Assembly (NCBI GenBank): GCA_026418275.1
Contig: JAOABQ010000062.1
Coordinates: forward strand, 1-60,996
Source: Clostridia bacterium
Lineage (GTDB): Bacteria; Bacillota; Clostridia; Acetivibrionales; DSM-2933
Direction of reading: 5' to 3'
Length of the DNA stretch: 60,996 nucleotides
Shown here: piece after piece, positions 36,011 to 47,300 of the stretch
How the letters are laid out: the number at the start of each line of letters is the position of its first letter
How positions within the stretch are numbered: position 1 is the first letter of the stretch
Notes under the pieces: model-generated
The model's input: the letters and a program-made list of their open reading frames with translations, nothing else
The model's database searches: none
Told to the model about the DNA's origin: nothing
Position numbers and translations under genes: made by a program

Positions 36011-38674
36011 TTAGTTTTCAAACTTAAACAGGGTTTCTACATCCAAAATCAGTGAAACCTTTCCATCTCCCAGAATGGATGCACCTGAAACAAAATTAAG
36101 TCCGCTGAATTCCTTTCCCAAAGGTTTTGCAACAATTTCCTGCCTGCCATATATGGTACGGACCGGAAGAGCCTTGAGCTGCTGTTCAACCTCCATAATA
36201 ATAATCATTTCATCCATGCTGCCGTTTAGCGGATCAAATTCTCCGAATACTTCATTGACGGGTATAACCGGTATGAGCTCATCCCGAACACGGACCATGG
36301 ACTTTTTACCCTTTACACTGATCCATTGATTCTCTTGCGGTTTTAAAAACTGCTTGATATAGAGAGTCGGGATAATGTATTTTTCTTCTTTAATGCTTAC
36401 GATGGTTCCATTCATTACCGCCAGGTTCATAGGAATTTTTAATACAAAACTGCATCCTTCTCCCGGTTTATTGATAACATCTATCTTTCCACCCATTTTC
36501 GTAATTTCAGTTTCAACCACATTCATTCCTACACCCCGGCCGGATATATTGTTTATATTCTCCTGAGTTGAAAACCCGGGTAAAAAAATAAACTTAATAA
36601 TATCCTCTTCCGAGTAAATTTTACCCGGATCAATGAGATTCTTTTCCTTTGCCTTTTCGTACAGTTTTTCTACATCCAGGCCTTTGCCATCATCCGAAAT
36701 CTTAATATAAACACTTCCCCTTTTGCTGTAAGCTTCGATGCAGACCTCACCCTCAACCGGCTTTCCGCTTTTTACCCTCACATCTTCCTCTTCGATTCCA
36801 TGAGAAATTGCATTCCGGATTAAGTGCATTAAAGGGTCAAGAATTTTCTCCGCTACGCTCCTGTCAACTTCGGTTTCCTCACCTAACAAACTGACGTTTA
36901 CTTTCTTGCCTAATTCCGAACCCGTATCCCTTCCAATCCGCATCAGCTTTTGAAAAGTTGTTCTTAATGAAACCATACGGAGGGACATGGACAAATTTTG
37001 TATATCTTTAATGATCTTTGCCATACGCATCAGTGAATTCAAATATTTGTCATCTGCATTGAAGTAATCCTTTGCGCCCTGTTCCAGTAAGGAGTTGAAA
37101 ATCAAAAGCTCTCCCAGCATATCTACGAGATTGTCAATTTTTTGCGTGGGAATTCTCATATACCCGCTGTCTGCTGCTTGAGCACTTTGGGGTTTGGCCT
37201 TTTCTACCTCTTGAGACCGGAGGGTCTTTATAATATCTTCCGCATCAATTATTTTTTCCTTGACAGCCACCTGTCCAAACTTAAGTCCGCCATAGCTTTC
37301 CTTTTGTTTTCTTAAAATGGTATCTACATCATCTTTGCTAATGATCCCCTTTTCAACCAACAGTTCACCGATTTTCTTTTCCTTCCGGATTTTTTCACGC
37401 CCAGGGCTCTGAAGGGCACTCAAATGTTCACTTACTTTTTCTAAGAACTCAGGATCATTGGCCAAACGATCATCATCAATCAGCTTTTTGATAAGCTTTG
37501 ATGCCCCCAATATCATATCTACGCTTCTGTGGTTTACTTCCCGTCTTCCAAACCTTAAATCTTCAAGAAAACTTTCGGTTTTTAATGCGATTTCACCCAT
37601 AATGTCATAATCAATAAATCCGGCAATTCCTTTTAATGTATGAAAGGATCTAAAAAGAGTAGCTATCGCAACATTTGAATCCGGCTCCGTTTCCAAAAGC
37701 AATACATTCATATCTATTTTTTCGAGCTGTTCATTCATGGACGATATAAAGTCATTGAGAAATAGAGTATTGATCTCAATAACATTTTCACTTTTACTTT
37801 CTATAATTTCATCGATAATTTGCTCCGGGCTTTTCTCGTTTTCAAAATTCCCCGGATGTTTTGCCATACAAAGCTTCAAGGGCTGGTTCAAACAACTGTT
37901 ATCCTGCATAAGCAAAGGCTCTATAGAGACTTTCTCCACATCCACCATGCTGCTTACTTTCCTAAAAAGTTCACTTTCGTTTTCTTTAGTCAAAACCACA
38001 AGCAGAATCTCAAGTTCTTCAAAGGTAAAGGTCCCATTTCTAAATTCTTCATCGGTAGGCCTTTTGGGCACAGAACCAACAATGTTTGAAAAAGTCCCAA
38101 CATCCTCAAAGATCATCCATGCCCGGACGGATTTCAGCACACATTCCTTCTTAAGCGTAATCGTTACATCAAATGCACTATATCCATTTTTTAAAAATTC
38201 ATTTACTTTTCTCCAGTCCTCATTATTTAAAAAGATGCCTGTCTTCACGCTTTCATCTTTAACCGGTTCTATAATTACTTTTTGGATTTTACTGTGTTTT
38301 TCTTCAATAATGTCGTGCAATTTGGCCAGTATCTTATCATTTTTGATATCTTCTTCATTTCCTGTATTTATAATAAACTCAAGACTGTTTTCCAAAAAAT
38401 CATGACAAACATATAAAAGTTCAATGATTTTTTTATCAATCTGAATTTTCTCATCCCGGATATCCTGCAGTACATCTTCCATGCCATGGGTCAAATTTTC
38501 CATTTTCATAAATCCCATGGATGCAGAGGAGCCTTTAATGGTATGAGCTGCACGAAAAATTTTATTGATTAATTCCTTATTTTGCGGGTCTTTTTCCAGT
38601 TCCAATAAGGATTCGTTTAAAACCTCCAAGTGTTCTTTCACTTCTTGAATATAAATCCCCATTAATTCACTCAT
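36011..38674 (-). CDS. cheA: chemotaxis histidine kinase CheA with two HPt domains and an MshEN-like segment
   Basis: About 887 residues from the ATG at 38674 (GGAGC 11 bases before; TTG at 38680 is an alternative). Domains: HPt1 (AAHTIKGSSASMGF), a P2-like domain (about 150-260), HPt2 (SFHTLKGIAGFIDY), then a segment at about 431-489 with KKIGELLVEKGIISKDDVD...LRKQ like the MshEN/GspE N-terminal domain, a dimerisation domain (IPTQKIDNLVDMLGELLIF), HATPase (HLIRNAISHGIE; GRGVGMNVVE) and a C-terminal CheW-like domain. It phosphorylates CheY and CheB. Two HPt domains exceed the usual CheA layout. Confidence 0.93.
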   Translation of the reverse strand: MSELMGIYIQEVKEHLEVLNESLLELEKDPQNKELINKIFRAAHTIKGSSASMGFMKMENLTHGMEDVLQDIRDEKIQIDKKIIELLYVCHDFLENSLEFIINTGNEEDIKNDKILAKLHDIIEEKHSKIQKVIIEPVKDESVKTGIFLNNEDWRKVNEFLKNGYSAFDVTITLKKECVLKSVRAWMIFEDVGTFSNIVGSVPKRPTDEEFRNGTFTFEELEILLVVLTKENESELFRKVSSMVDVEKVSIEPLLMQDNSCLNQPLKLCMAKHPGNFENEKSPEQIIDEIIESKSENVIEINTLFLNDFISSMNEQLEKIDMNVLLLETEPDSNVAIATLFRSFHTLKGIAGFIDYDIMGEIALKTESFLEDLRFGRREVNHRSVDMILGASKLIKKLIDDDRLANDPEFLEKVSEHLSALQSPGREKIRKEKKIGELLVEKGIISKDDVDTILRKQKESYGGLKFGQVAVKEKIIDAEDIIKTLRSQEVEKAKPQSAQAADSGYMRIPTQKIDNLVDMLGELLIFNSLLEQGAKDYFNADDKYLNSLMRMAKIIKDIQNLSMSLRMVSLRTTFQKLMRIGRDTGSELGKKVNVSLLGEETEVDRSVAEKILDPLMHLIRNAISHGIEEEDVRVKSGKPVEGEVCIEAYSKRGSVYIKISDDGKGLDVEKLYEKAKEKNLIDPGKIYSEEDIIKFIFLPGFSTQENINNISGRGVGMNVVETEITKMGGKIDVINKPGEGCSFVLKIPMNLAVMNGTIVSIKEEKYIIPTLYIKQFLKPQENQWISVKGKKSMVRVRDELIPVIPVNEVFGEFDPLNGSMDEMIIIMEVEQQLKALPVRTIYGRQEIVAKPLGKEFSGLNFVSGASILGDGKVSLILDVETLFKFEN

Positions 38675-38828
38675 ATCCAAAAAGCTCCTTCCTTTAAGCA
38701 TTTTATATAACATTTGACGCATTTTAAAAGATACAGCTGCTAAGAAGCTGCCCCTCTTTCCACCAAGTAAAAGCTACTTCGAGGATTACAGTTTATTAAT
38801 AAACCCCTGAGTGATCATAACCGTATAG

Positions 38829-39635
38829 CTACTTCATATAGATTGTAGGCTGAATATACTGGTATTTGTGTTTCTTATTTGTTAAACTTTCCGAATGCCC
38901 GATAAATAAAAGTCCTCCTGGAGCCAGTACCTCATAAAATTTATCAATCAACCTTTGCTGGGTTTTAGAATCAAAATAAATCATGACATTTCTGCAAAAA
39001 ATGAAATCAAACAACTTTTTAAACGGGAAATCGTCCATTAAGTTAAACAACCGGAAAGTGACCAGCCTTTTTGTGCTTTCCGTTACATACCATTCATTTT
39101 GTACTTTTTCAAAATATTTCGAAAGATAAAGTATATCCATATCCCCTTTGATGGATGAAGGGTAAACTCCTTTCATGGCTTGAGACACCACTTTACTGTT
39201 TAAATCGGTTGCAAGTATCTTAATCAAAAGGCCAGGAAGAAAATGTTCCTGTAGTACCATGGCCAGGGTATACGCTTCCTCACCCGTTGAACAGCCTGCG
39301 CTCCATACTCTGATTTCGCTGTTTCGCCTAATCCTTTTATTTCTCTCCAAAATCAAGTCGCTATTTTTTTTTATAAATTCAAAGTGGTTTATCTCCCGAA
39401 AGAAGTCAGTTTTATTAATTGTAATTTCGTTTGCAAACTCTACGAGTATTTCCCTGTTTCCACTTTGGGTCAACAGATTGAAATACGCTTCATAGGAAGC
39501 AGTCTTATGCTTCATCATCAATTTCAAAAGCTTTGACTGGAGCAGCTCTTTTTTTTCCTCATTAAGGTAGATCCCGAAATTTTCATATATAAAGTTGCTG
39601 TACTTCCTAAATACGTTTTCCTGAAAAGCTTGCAT
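38829..39635 (-). CDS. cheR: chemotaxis protein methyltransferase
   Basis: 268 residues. Transfers methyl groups from S-adenosylmethionine to receptor glutamates. An N-terminal helical domain is followed by the methyltransferase core: RVWSAGCSTGEEAYTLAM (SAM-binding), LATDLNSKVVSQAM, FDFIFCRNVMIYFD and LAPGGLLFIGHSES. The GAGAGE-like loop and the C-terminal FIGHSES are family typical. AAGGGGA precedes the ATG. Lies between cheA and the first MCP. Confidence 0.95.
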   Translation of the reverse strand: MQAFQENVFRKYSNFIYENFGIYLNEEKKELLQSKLLKLMMKHKTASYEAYFNLLTQSGNREILVEFANEITINKTDFFREINHFEFIKKNSDLILERNKRIRRNSEIRVWSAGCSTGEEAYTLAMVLQEHFLPGLLIKILATDLNSKVVSQAMKGVYPSSIKGDMDILYLSKYFEKVQNEWYVTESTKRLVTFRLFNLMDDFPFKKLFDFIFCRNVMIYFDSKTQQRLIDKFYEVLAPGGLLFIGHSESLTNKKHKYQYIQPTIYMK

Positions 39636-39658
39636 ATAAAAATCCCCTTAAAAATCAT

Positions 39659-41140
39659 CTATTTTAGATAACGAATGCCATTTGAATTGCCGCTGCCCTC
39701 AACCAACCGGGTAAGATCCAAAACAATTTCCCTAAGCTGCTCCGATTGTGTATTGAGTTCTTCTGCAGCTGCCGCGCTTTCTTCAGAAGTTGCCGCATTT
39801 TGCTGCGTTACCTTTTCCATTTGAATGATTGCCTTGCTGATTTGGGTAATTCCTTGAGCCTGCTCCTGGCTTGCAGCTGCGATTTCACCCATCAATTCAT
39901 TGACCTTTTTTGCCTGACCGGTAATTTCATCAAGGGAGTCTCCAACCATCTCTGCTGTTTCTACACCTTTTTTTGACAGCTCAATATTGTTTTCTATTAT
40001 AACAGCTGTATCCTTTGCTGCTTGTGCGCTTCTCTGCGCAAGATTCCTAACTTCCTCTGCGACTACAGCAAACCCCATCCCCGCATCTCCTGCCCTTGCA
40101 GCCTCCACAGCAGCATTTAGGGCAAGTATATTCGTTTGGAAAGCAATTTCATCAATCACTTTAATGATCTTGGATATGTGATCACTGGACTTTTTAATTT
40201 CGTTGATGGAATTCATCATTTCCTGCATTTGATTATTACCTTTATCCGCTGCCGCTTTCGCTTGTCCAGCCAGTACTGCGGCCTGTTTCGTATTTTCATT
40301 ATTCTGATGAACCATAGATGAAGATTCTTCCAACGTTGCAGATGTTTCCTCGATAGAAGCTGCCTGTTCCGAACTTGCGTCCGAAAGCTGCTGGCTCGTG
40401 ACTGAAAGCTGATTCGATGCACCTGCAACTTGCTGAGTAGATTCGTTCAGGTTATTAATGATCCCCTTTATGGATCTTGAGATAGATAAGCTTAAGAAAA
40501 TTCCAAAAGCCAACGCAAGGAGGGTACCCATTACGGTACCAAATATAGCAACCCATAACGCTATATTCGCATCCGATTGGGCTTTCGTTTTAGTGCTTTT
40601 TACCACATTGGCATTGATATCAACTAGTTTATCCAATAAATCTTTGCTGTTTTTTGCCAGCACCATCAGCGTATGTTCAGTGAATACCTTTGCGTTATCA
40701 TAGGTTGCCTTATAGCCTGTCTGCTGATATTCTTTCATTATAATCCCAAAATCGTTTACTGCTTTTTCCCACTCCAGCAATATTGATTCACACTGCGTCC
40801 ATACTTGGGCTTCCTCTGAAGTCATAGTGAGTGAATCAAAGGTTTTTCTTCCTTCATCAAATATTTGCATACCCTTCTTCACATTTTCAAATTGTGCTGT
40901 AACCAGATCATTTTCCAAGCCGGGTATCAATAATGTTCTATTAGAAGCTTTAACCGTTTCCTGGCCTTCAATGATTTTGTACAGTCCCACTGTACCGGGT
41001 AGGTTAATATCAGTAATCTTTTCTAAATTACCTCTTACACCGCTTATACCACTCCAACCAAAAAAACCTACCAAAAGCGTTATAAGCGCAATTACCACAA
41101 AAGCTCCTACCAACTTTGCTCTCAAACTAAACCTATCCAC
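39659..41140 (-). CDS. methyl-accepting chemotaxis protein (4HB-type sensor)
   Basis: 493 residues from a GTG at 41140, chosen because GAGGGGG lies 9 bases upstream; the longer ATG frame at 41164 contains that site. One membrane segment near the N-terminus ([20 protein letters not shown]), an outer helical domain of about 165 residues like four-helix-bundle sensors, a second segment ([19 protein letters not shown]), a linker and a long signalling coiled coil with the tip [20 protein letters not shown]. Methylation helices with EE/QE pairs ([18 protein letters not shown]) flank it. The ligand is unknown. Confidence 0.92.
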   Translation of the reverse strand: MDRFSLRAKLVGAFVVIALITLLVGFFGWSGISGVRGNLEKITDINLPGTVGLYKIIEGQETVKASNRTLLIPGLENDLVTAQFENVKKGMQIFDEGRKTFDSLTMTSEEAQVWTQCESILLEWEKAVNDFGIIMKEYQQTGYKATYDNAKVFTEHTLMVLAKNSKDLLDKLVDINANVVKSTKTKAQSDANIALWVAIFGTVMGTLLALAFGIFLSLSISRSIKGIINNLNESTQQVAGASNQLSVTSQQLSDASSEQAASIEETSATLEESSSMVHQNNENTKQAAVLAGQAKAAADKGNNQMQEMMNSINEIKKSSDHISKIIKVIDEIAFQTNILALNAAVEAARAGDAGMGFAVVAEEVRNLAQRSAQAAKDTAVIIENNIELSKKGVETAEMVGDSLDEITGQAKKVNELMGEIAAASQEQAQGITQISKAIIQMEKVTQQNAATSEESAAAAEELNTQSEQLREIVLDLTRLVEGSGNSNGIRYLK

Positions 41141-41199
41141 TATTTTTAACCCCCTCAATTTCATGCATTGATTAACAGTACTTTTAATATAAATGGGTA

Positions 41200-43200
41200 T
41201 TAAAAATCATCTCTGTCCAATTCCAACGGAATAACCTCATCCGGACTTACAATTTTTGATCCTTTGTGAAGCGTATTCTTGACCGGAAGATTTAAGCGTT
41301 TGCTTAAGCTTTTATCTCCCCTTTCCGGCAAAGCCTCATGATAGCTAATCCGGTTCTTTCGGAGGCTCCCTGTAGTTACATTCCTGGAATCCCCGCTTCC
41401 ATTTACAAGGCGGATGAGTTCCCCAACCATTTCTTTCATGGTTTCTGCCTGAGCACTTAGTTCTTCCGATGCCGCGGCACTTTCTTCGGATGTGGCAGCA
41501 TTCTGCTGAGTTACTTTCTCCATCTGCACAATTGCCTTGTTAATTTGAGAGATTCCTTGGGCCTGTTCCTGACTCGCCGCAGCAATTTCCTCCATCAGCT
41601 CATTGACTTTTTTCGCTTGCACAGTAATTTCAGATAGTGATTCGCTTACCCTCCTGGCAGCGTCTACCCCTTTGTCGGATAGATCAATATTATTTTCAAT
41701 CATTGCTGCTGTATCCTTGGCTGCTTGAGCACTCCTTTGCGCAAGGTTCCTAACCTCTTCTGCAACTACGGCAAAACCCATTCCCGCATCCCCAGCCCTG
41801 GCAGCTTCTACCGCTGCATTTAAGGCAAGAATATTGGTCTGAAAAGCAATTTCATCAATAACCTTTATAATTTTGGAAATTTGATCACTGGATTTTTTAA
41901 TTTCGTTTATGGAGAGAAGCATATGCTGCATTTGGGAGTTCCCCAGATCCGCCGCAGCCTTTGCCTGTCCTGCCAAAAGTGCCGCTTGTTTGGTATTTTC
42001 GTTATTTTGCTGCACCATGGATTGAGACTCTTCCAAAGTTGCCGACGTCTCCTCAATGGAAGCCGCTTGTTCGGAGCTTGCCTCTGCAAGCTGCTGGCTT
42101 GACACCGAAAGTTGTTCCGACGCTGATGCCACCTGATCTGCTCCTTCGTTTAACCCTTTCACAATACGGTCAACAGGCCTTGTTATACTCCGGATGATGA
42201 GAATTGCAAGGAAGATTCCAAAGAGCAATGCAATGATAAGCCCTACCACCATGACATTATTGGAAAGTGCTAATGACGAGGATGTCTCATCTGACACTTT
42301 TGTAGTATTATTAAGACCCGTTCCCATAATTTCCTTCGCCATCGTTATTACGGCTTCTCCCGCAGTTCCTCTTTTTGTATTGAGCTCCTGAAGTGCCGTC
42401 CAATTGGCAAGCAGCTCATTCATTTCTTTTTTATAGCTGTCTAAAGCCGACTTTACTTCTTCAAGCTGCTTAATATTGACTTCACTTACTGTTATCTTTC
42501 TAATCTCAGTCAGCAAAGCATCCATTGCATCAAAATTTTTAAATGTATCCCGTATGATTTGAGGATCCCGCAGTGCCTGGGCTTTTTGAGCATCCACACT
42601 TATAACATTCCCCAGGTCAATAACGTCATTGCTTAAATCTATTTTCTTAAGCCGTTCGGTCAATTTGCCCTTATCAGCCCCGGAATTGATTTCTTCCGCC
42701 ATATATTTATACTGGTCATGAATATAACGATCAATATTTTGTATAAACTTTTCCGAGGCTGCATCCATTAACTTGCGGCCATTCTTAATGGAGTCATTTT
42801 TTAAAACGGTCTCATTCACCAAGGCTTCATATTCATTCACTTTACTCTCTAACGTTCCTACATCTTCCTTCAGCTTGACCAAGTCAGCATATTTATCCGA
42901 TAAAAGCTTTGCGTCCTGAATATATTTTTTAACGTCTGTCAGATACTTTCTCCCTCTATCCAAATAGCTGTTTTCTCCAGACAGCGCATATCCTCTCATC
43001 TCATACATGGTAGCTAATGAACTGATTTCAGTTTCGTTTAAAACAGTCACTTCAGGAATATATTCATTGGTAAGTTTACCGGATTTATTTGTGGCAGCTC
43101 CCATATTCACAACCGAAAAGACCCCTAATAAGGTTGCAATCAAAAGTACAGCGCCAAACCCTGCTCCGATCTTAAAACTCAACTTTAAATGATTAAACAT
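41200..43200 (-). CDS. methyl-accepting chemotaxis protein (large helical sensor)
   Basis: 666 residues. Membrane segment 1 is near 12-32 ([20 protein letters not shown]), a long helical outer region of about 275 residues resembles a bimodular helical (HBM-type) sensor, and segment 2 ([20 protein letters not shown]) is followed by HAMP-like and signalling regions. The signalling domain is nearly the same as in the neighbour MCP ([20 protein letters not shown] tip, [20 protein letters not shown]). A C-terminal tail of about 60 residues ends with [20 protein letters not shown] precedes the ATG. Confidence 0.92.
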   Translation of the reverse strand: MFNHLKLSFKIGAGFGAVLLIATLLGVFSVVNMGAATNKSGKLTNEYIPEVTVLNETEISSLATMYEMRGYALSGENSYLDRGRKYLTDVKKYIQDAKLLSDKYADLVKLKEDVGTLESKVNEYEALVNETVLKNDSIKNGRKLMDAASEKFIQNIDRYIHDQYKYMAEEINSGADKGKLTERLKKIDLSNDVIDLGNVISVDAQKAQALRDPQIIRDTFKNFDAMDALLTEIRKITVSEVNIKQLEEVKSALDSYKKEMNELLANWTALQELNTKRGTAGEAVITMAKEIMGTGLNNTTKVSDETSSSLALSNNVMVVGLIIALLFGIFLAILIIRSITRPVDRIVKGLNEGADQVASASEQLSVSSQQLAEASSEQAASIEETSATLEESQSMVQQNNENTKQAALLAGQAKAAADLGNSQMQHMLLSINEIKKSSDQISKIIKVIDEIAFQTNILALNAAVEAARAGDAGMGFAVVAEEVRNLAQRSAQAAKDTAAMIENNIDLSDKGVDAARRVSESLSEITVQAKKVNELMEEIAAASQEQAQGISQINKAIVQMEKVTQQNAATSEESAAASEELSAQAETMKEMVGELIRLVNGSGDSRNVTTGSLRKNRISYHEALPERGDKSLSKRLNLPVKNTLHKGSKIVSPDEVIPLELDRDDF

Positions 43201-43213
43201 ATCTCAGTCCTCC

Positions 43214-43684
43214 CTATTTTGTTTGACCCAGTAAAACCATTTCTTCACTTGTCAAAACCTGGTTCATTTCCAGAAGAAGTATTACTTTGCCTTTGACTTT
43301 CCCCATTCCTGTAAGAAAGCTTTCATTCAAACGTTCACTGTACTGGGGAGGAGGGTCGATTTCCCCGGCTGTAATATTTACAACCTCCGAAACGGTATCA
43401 ACGATCATACCCATCAACCTTTTTGTATCTTTAAAATCCACTTCGACTACAATAATGCACGTTCTCTGGTTGTATTCTCTTTCCTCCAGATTGAATTTCA
43501 AGCGTAAATCAACCACAGGAATAATCTTTCCTCTTAAATTGATTACGCCTCTTACAAATTTAGGTGTCCGGGGTATTGACGTTATTTCCATAATTCCTAT
43601 AATCTCTCTTACGAATTGTATAGGAACGCCATACTCTTCATTCCCAAGCAAAAAACTCAGATACTTTCCACCTTTGGCATCCAT
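43214..43684 (-). CDS. cheW: CheW coupling protein
   Basis: 156 residues. Links receptors to CheA at the membrane array. The family pattern is complete: YLSFLLGNEEYGVPIQFVREI, MEITSIPRTPKFVRGVINLRG, IIPVVDLRLKF and GMIVDTVSEVVNI. TGGAGG lies 7 bases before the ATG. It is the first gene of the cluster; a gap of about 650 bp separates it from the pilus operon. Confidence 0.95.
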   Translation of the reverse strand: MDAKGGKYLSFLLGNEEYGVPIQFVREIIGIMEITSIPRTPKFVRGVINLRGKIIPVVDLRLKFNLEEREYNQRTCIIVVEVDFKDTKRLMGMIVDTVSEVVNITAGEIDPPPQYSERLNESFLTGMGKVKGKVILLLEMNQVLTSEEMVLLGQTK

Positions 43685-43765
43685 AAGAATTCCTCCATTA
43701 GCAGGTATTCATTCTATCTTCCTTGATTCCCAAGTGCTTTTTAACACAGCGAATTTCTACTGATA

Positions 43766-43866
43766 ATAAACTGTAAGAGTATAAAAGTAAAATTTCGATT
43801 TCTGACACCCAAGAAAACCAGGTATTTCATCTCTCGCATTTTACTAAGTTTACACTTCGATATTTC
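43766..43866. repeat. family A palindromic repeat, copy 3 (diverged)
   Basis: It matches copy 1 from AAACTGTAA through AGTAAAATTTCGATTTCTGA and CCAGGTATTTCATCTCTCG to TTTACACTTCGATAT. The terminal arms are less perfect and the GACCACG centre is altered. It lies upstream of cheW. Confidence 0.75.
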
Positions 43867-44033
43867 TGGCTTTTCAAGGTGTAAAAATGCACTTTCCATA
43901 TTTGTATCCCTCATACCTTATATGGAATTACGCAATGAGACACAGGATAAAAAGTTTACATAATTTTGAATTTATGATATCTTATTGTACCCATGAATGG
44001 ATAATGTTTGAGTGTCCTTAAGAAGTGAATTTT

Positions 44034-44118
44034 AAAATGATATGAATTGCGATAATAATTTTATATTGGAATCATCTATATTAGATCTCGAAAGCGATTT
44101 TACATGGACAAATTGAAT
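44034..44118. repeat. possible family B repeat, copy 4 (weak)
   Basis: It contains GAATTGCGATAATAATTTTATATTGGAA and ends GATTTTACATGGACAAATTGAATT in spirit; only about half of the positions fit copies 1-3. It shares ATCATCTATATT with the nested palindrome at 26281-26420. The remainder of the 43685-44341 gap shows no ORF. Confidence 0.4.
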
Positions 44119-44234
44119 TTATAACTCTATTTATTTATCATTTTAATGAAATTTCTTAGATTTGACGAAAAGGCATATTAAGTGATCTTCTTAAATTGTA
44201 TAACTTTATATACCCCATGTCAATATATATAGAA

Positions 44235-44292
44235 GTTGCAGCAAATCTAAACACACGTCTGCCGCGTGTATCTTTAAAAAGCTTACTGCAAC
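44235..44292. terminator. branched stem-loop downstream of the pilus operon
   Basis: GTTGCAG (44235-44241) pairs with CTGCAAC (44286-44292), enclosing an inner hairpin around ACACACG / CGCGTGT. It lies 50 bp past the stop of the last pilus-operon gene. A T-rich tail is only partial. Confidence 0.5.
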
Positions 44293-44341
44293 CTCTGAGA
44301 AATGGCTTACTTTTATTATATTTGGTAGAGTTTTAATTTTC

Positions 44342-47300
44342 TCAATCTATGATGGAAGAATCCTCTATCCTTATATCGGCAAAAAACGCGTTTTTCTCAC
44401 CCGGGTCCTCTGCTCTATCCTTGGTATAGGGAGTAGTTATGATTGTTCCCTGATACATCCACTCACTGATTTCCAATAAAACTTTGAGATCAGCTCCGGT
44501 TAATCCGTTGGATTCAAGATATTTTCCCACACCCGTGTCAATGACATGGTCCTTTGCAGATGCTCTCACCGTATATCTTACTTCCAGTAAATCGCTGACT
44601 GAAAAGTTTGTAAGAATGCGGATCCTAAGTTTCCTTCCGCCGCCGGAAGGATCAATAGCCAATGTAAATTGAGCCGGATTTAGGAGCATATTGTTTTTGT
44701 AAATGCTGATGGAGCTTTTATCCACACTTCCGTTTTTGTTAATCTCCTTTAGTAAAAACCCACTGCTGCTTCCGTCTGACTTTTTGATGTCGGTATTAAT
44801 GGATATGACAGGATTTTCAACCGGCATCAGCACTTGAAAGCCCATTTTTAAAGGAATGGCATCTCCAAGGACAAAACTGTTTCCATCCGGTGTCCGTACA
44901 GTATGGAAATTACACCTCACCGGAGATGATGGAGAAAGCTGGGTTCCAGGGATGATTTCTTTTAATTGGCCGGGGCTCATCCATAACAGCTTTGCAGAGG
45001 CAGATTGGGTATTCTCGAAATACTCCATTTTAATGTTGTATTTTTGACCTGCCGCCAAAGAAATAGTTCCGCTCCATTCTGAAGCCGACAGGCTATTCCA
45101 TTGGTCTATGATTAGCTGGTTATTGACCCACAACCTCACACCATCATCGGTTTGCGTAAAGAAGGTATAGCTTTCGGTAAATTTAGGCTCAATTTGTCCC
45201 GTCCATCGTACCGAGAACGTATCCGCCTGAAGAAGTGTATGAGGAGATCCGGTCCCCCAGTTGAAGTCTACGCTTCCATCCGTCCGGGTCAGCTTGTAAC
45301 CCGTAAAATCTGTTTGATCAAAATAATCTGCCTTAAGGCCGCTGCCGTTTCCGGGCACAGGTGAACTATACACCTTGGGGTCTCCTGTAGTTATGACAAG
45401 CCTGTCTAAAAGTATTCCGCCCGTATCTCCTGAATCTATCTTATAGGTTATCTTATTATTTCCTGCAGCCAGGCTTACAGGCTCTTCATGCTCAGCCCAG
45501 GTATTCCAATTCCCCGTATCCGCCAAACTAATCTGCTTTACCCTGGAGCCGTTGACATACAAACTCGCAGTTTTTCCGGAGCCGGAACCATTGGAATACC
45601 TTAACACAGTATGATAAAGGCCGGTTTTTCCGTTATTTACTTTGAATTCTGCCCCAGCTCCCACCGTGTTAAAGCTGTTGACAAACCCTGTTCCCCCATA
45701 GCCGCTTTGATTGTTGTTAATTGCGGCACTCCCTGAAAGAAGGGAATATTCCCCTTCGCTTTTACAATTTTCTATGGTTCCCGAGTAAAATCTAAAAGCA
45801 TCCAGAACCATATACTGCCCGTTTTTCTTTACCGCTTTTACAGTATGAAGTCCGGGACTTAGGCTCTGATTGGTATACACAGCTTGCTTTACAACTCTTA
45901 CAGGGCTGTAGCAGTTTACGGTTTTTGCAAGGCTTCCGTCTATATAAATGTCTACTTCTCCCAAGTTATTGTTTTTTTCGGTAATATAGGCTATTCCTGT
46001 ACCATAAAAGGAATATTGCACAAAATCATTATCGCCAGCCGTGTAGTGAACATCTCCATGGATATCCCCGTAAGGCCTCACCGAAGAATAGGACCAAGCA
46101 CCGCTGTACCATACCGCAGGATCATTGTCATTGATGGACGTGATGTTCCCTGGGCCGGAGGGTGGGGTCAGCACATATGCAGACACGTTATCAAACTGCA
46201 CAGTGCCGTTATAGGCGTTGAATCCAAAAAGCCCCCCTGTGTAAGTTGAATCGACAATATCAATCACCGGAGTACTCCCGTGATTAAAATATACCTTTAT
46301 ATTCTGTCCTACTGCAGTCAGTTTGATAGGATACTTAACTCCGGAAGAAATCGGTGTATTGTATGATCCCAATATCGTATAGGAAGGTAAGCTGTAAATA
46401 CAAATATTGCCGTAGTCCGGGCTGATATTTAAACGGTATCCTGATGAAGCATCCGAGCTGCACCGGAAGATCAAAGCCCCCTCACTGCCGCTTCCCATGG
46501 TAAGCTCGGCTTCATAGCCAAAATTACAACCTATTTCGCTCCGCATTAAAAATGCATTGTCCAGACTCTTTACTCCGGAAGCAAAGCTTCCCCCATTGGT
46601 CCATAAACCGCTTGATGTGATCCAGCCTTGTAAATCTCCATCGTTAAAGTCATCGCTAAAGATAAGGCCGGTGGGAGTAGGTGTGTTCACAGGGGTTTGG
46701 GTAGGAGTAGGTGTCACCCCTACTCCGTTATAGATTCTGATTTCATCCAGATAACCCCGGTATTGACCTGTGGATGCCGGCTGGTCATATGCCACCAAAA
46801 TCCTGTCAATGGTTTTTCCGTTCAGCCACTGTCCTACATTGGAAGTTATCTGTGTCCAGGTATTCACCGTGCCGCGGGCAGTGGAGGGATGCAGACTTTT
46901 TCCGGTTGTATCAAGGGCAGCGCTGTCTCTCAGTCTGCTCCCATCGGTTAAAATAAAGTCAACCGCAGCATACCTTCCGTTTTCATTTTGGGGCCATATC
47001 CAGTAGCTTAGATTGGTACCAATGGAAACCGGTATATTCACGTCAAACACTTTATAATAACAATAGGATGCGGCAGAATTTTCATCAAACCCGGAGTATA
47101 CCAGAGACCGGCTTCCTTTGTAGGTAACCTCTTGCCTTATAGAGGCTTCGGGATTAATTCCGCTAAGGTATCCGCTGACATGGGTGGACCCCTCAATGGT
47201 ATCCCCCCATAAAGGCTCTATATCGCCAAGTTCAAATCCGGAGTAAAAAAGGTCTCCCAGAAGGGGTACTGCTGTGGGTGTAGGTGTTGGAGCCAACGGA

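Noticed and set aside
37737..38405. 222-codon plus-strand ORF antisense to cheA
   Set aside because: Shadow of cheA; Ser/Phe-rich composition typical of antisense frames.
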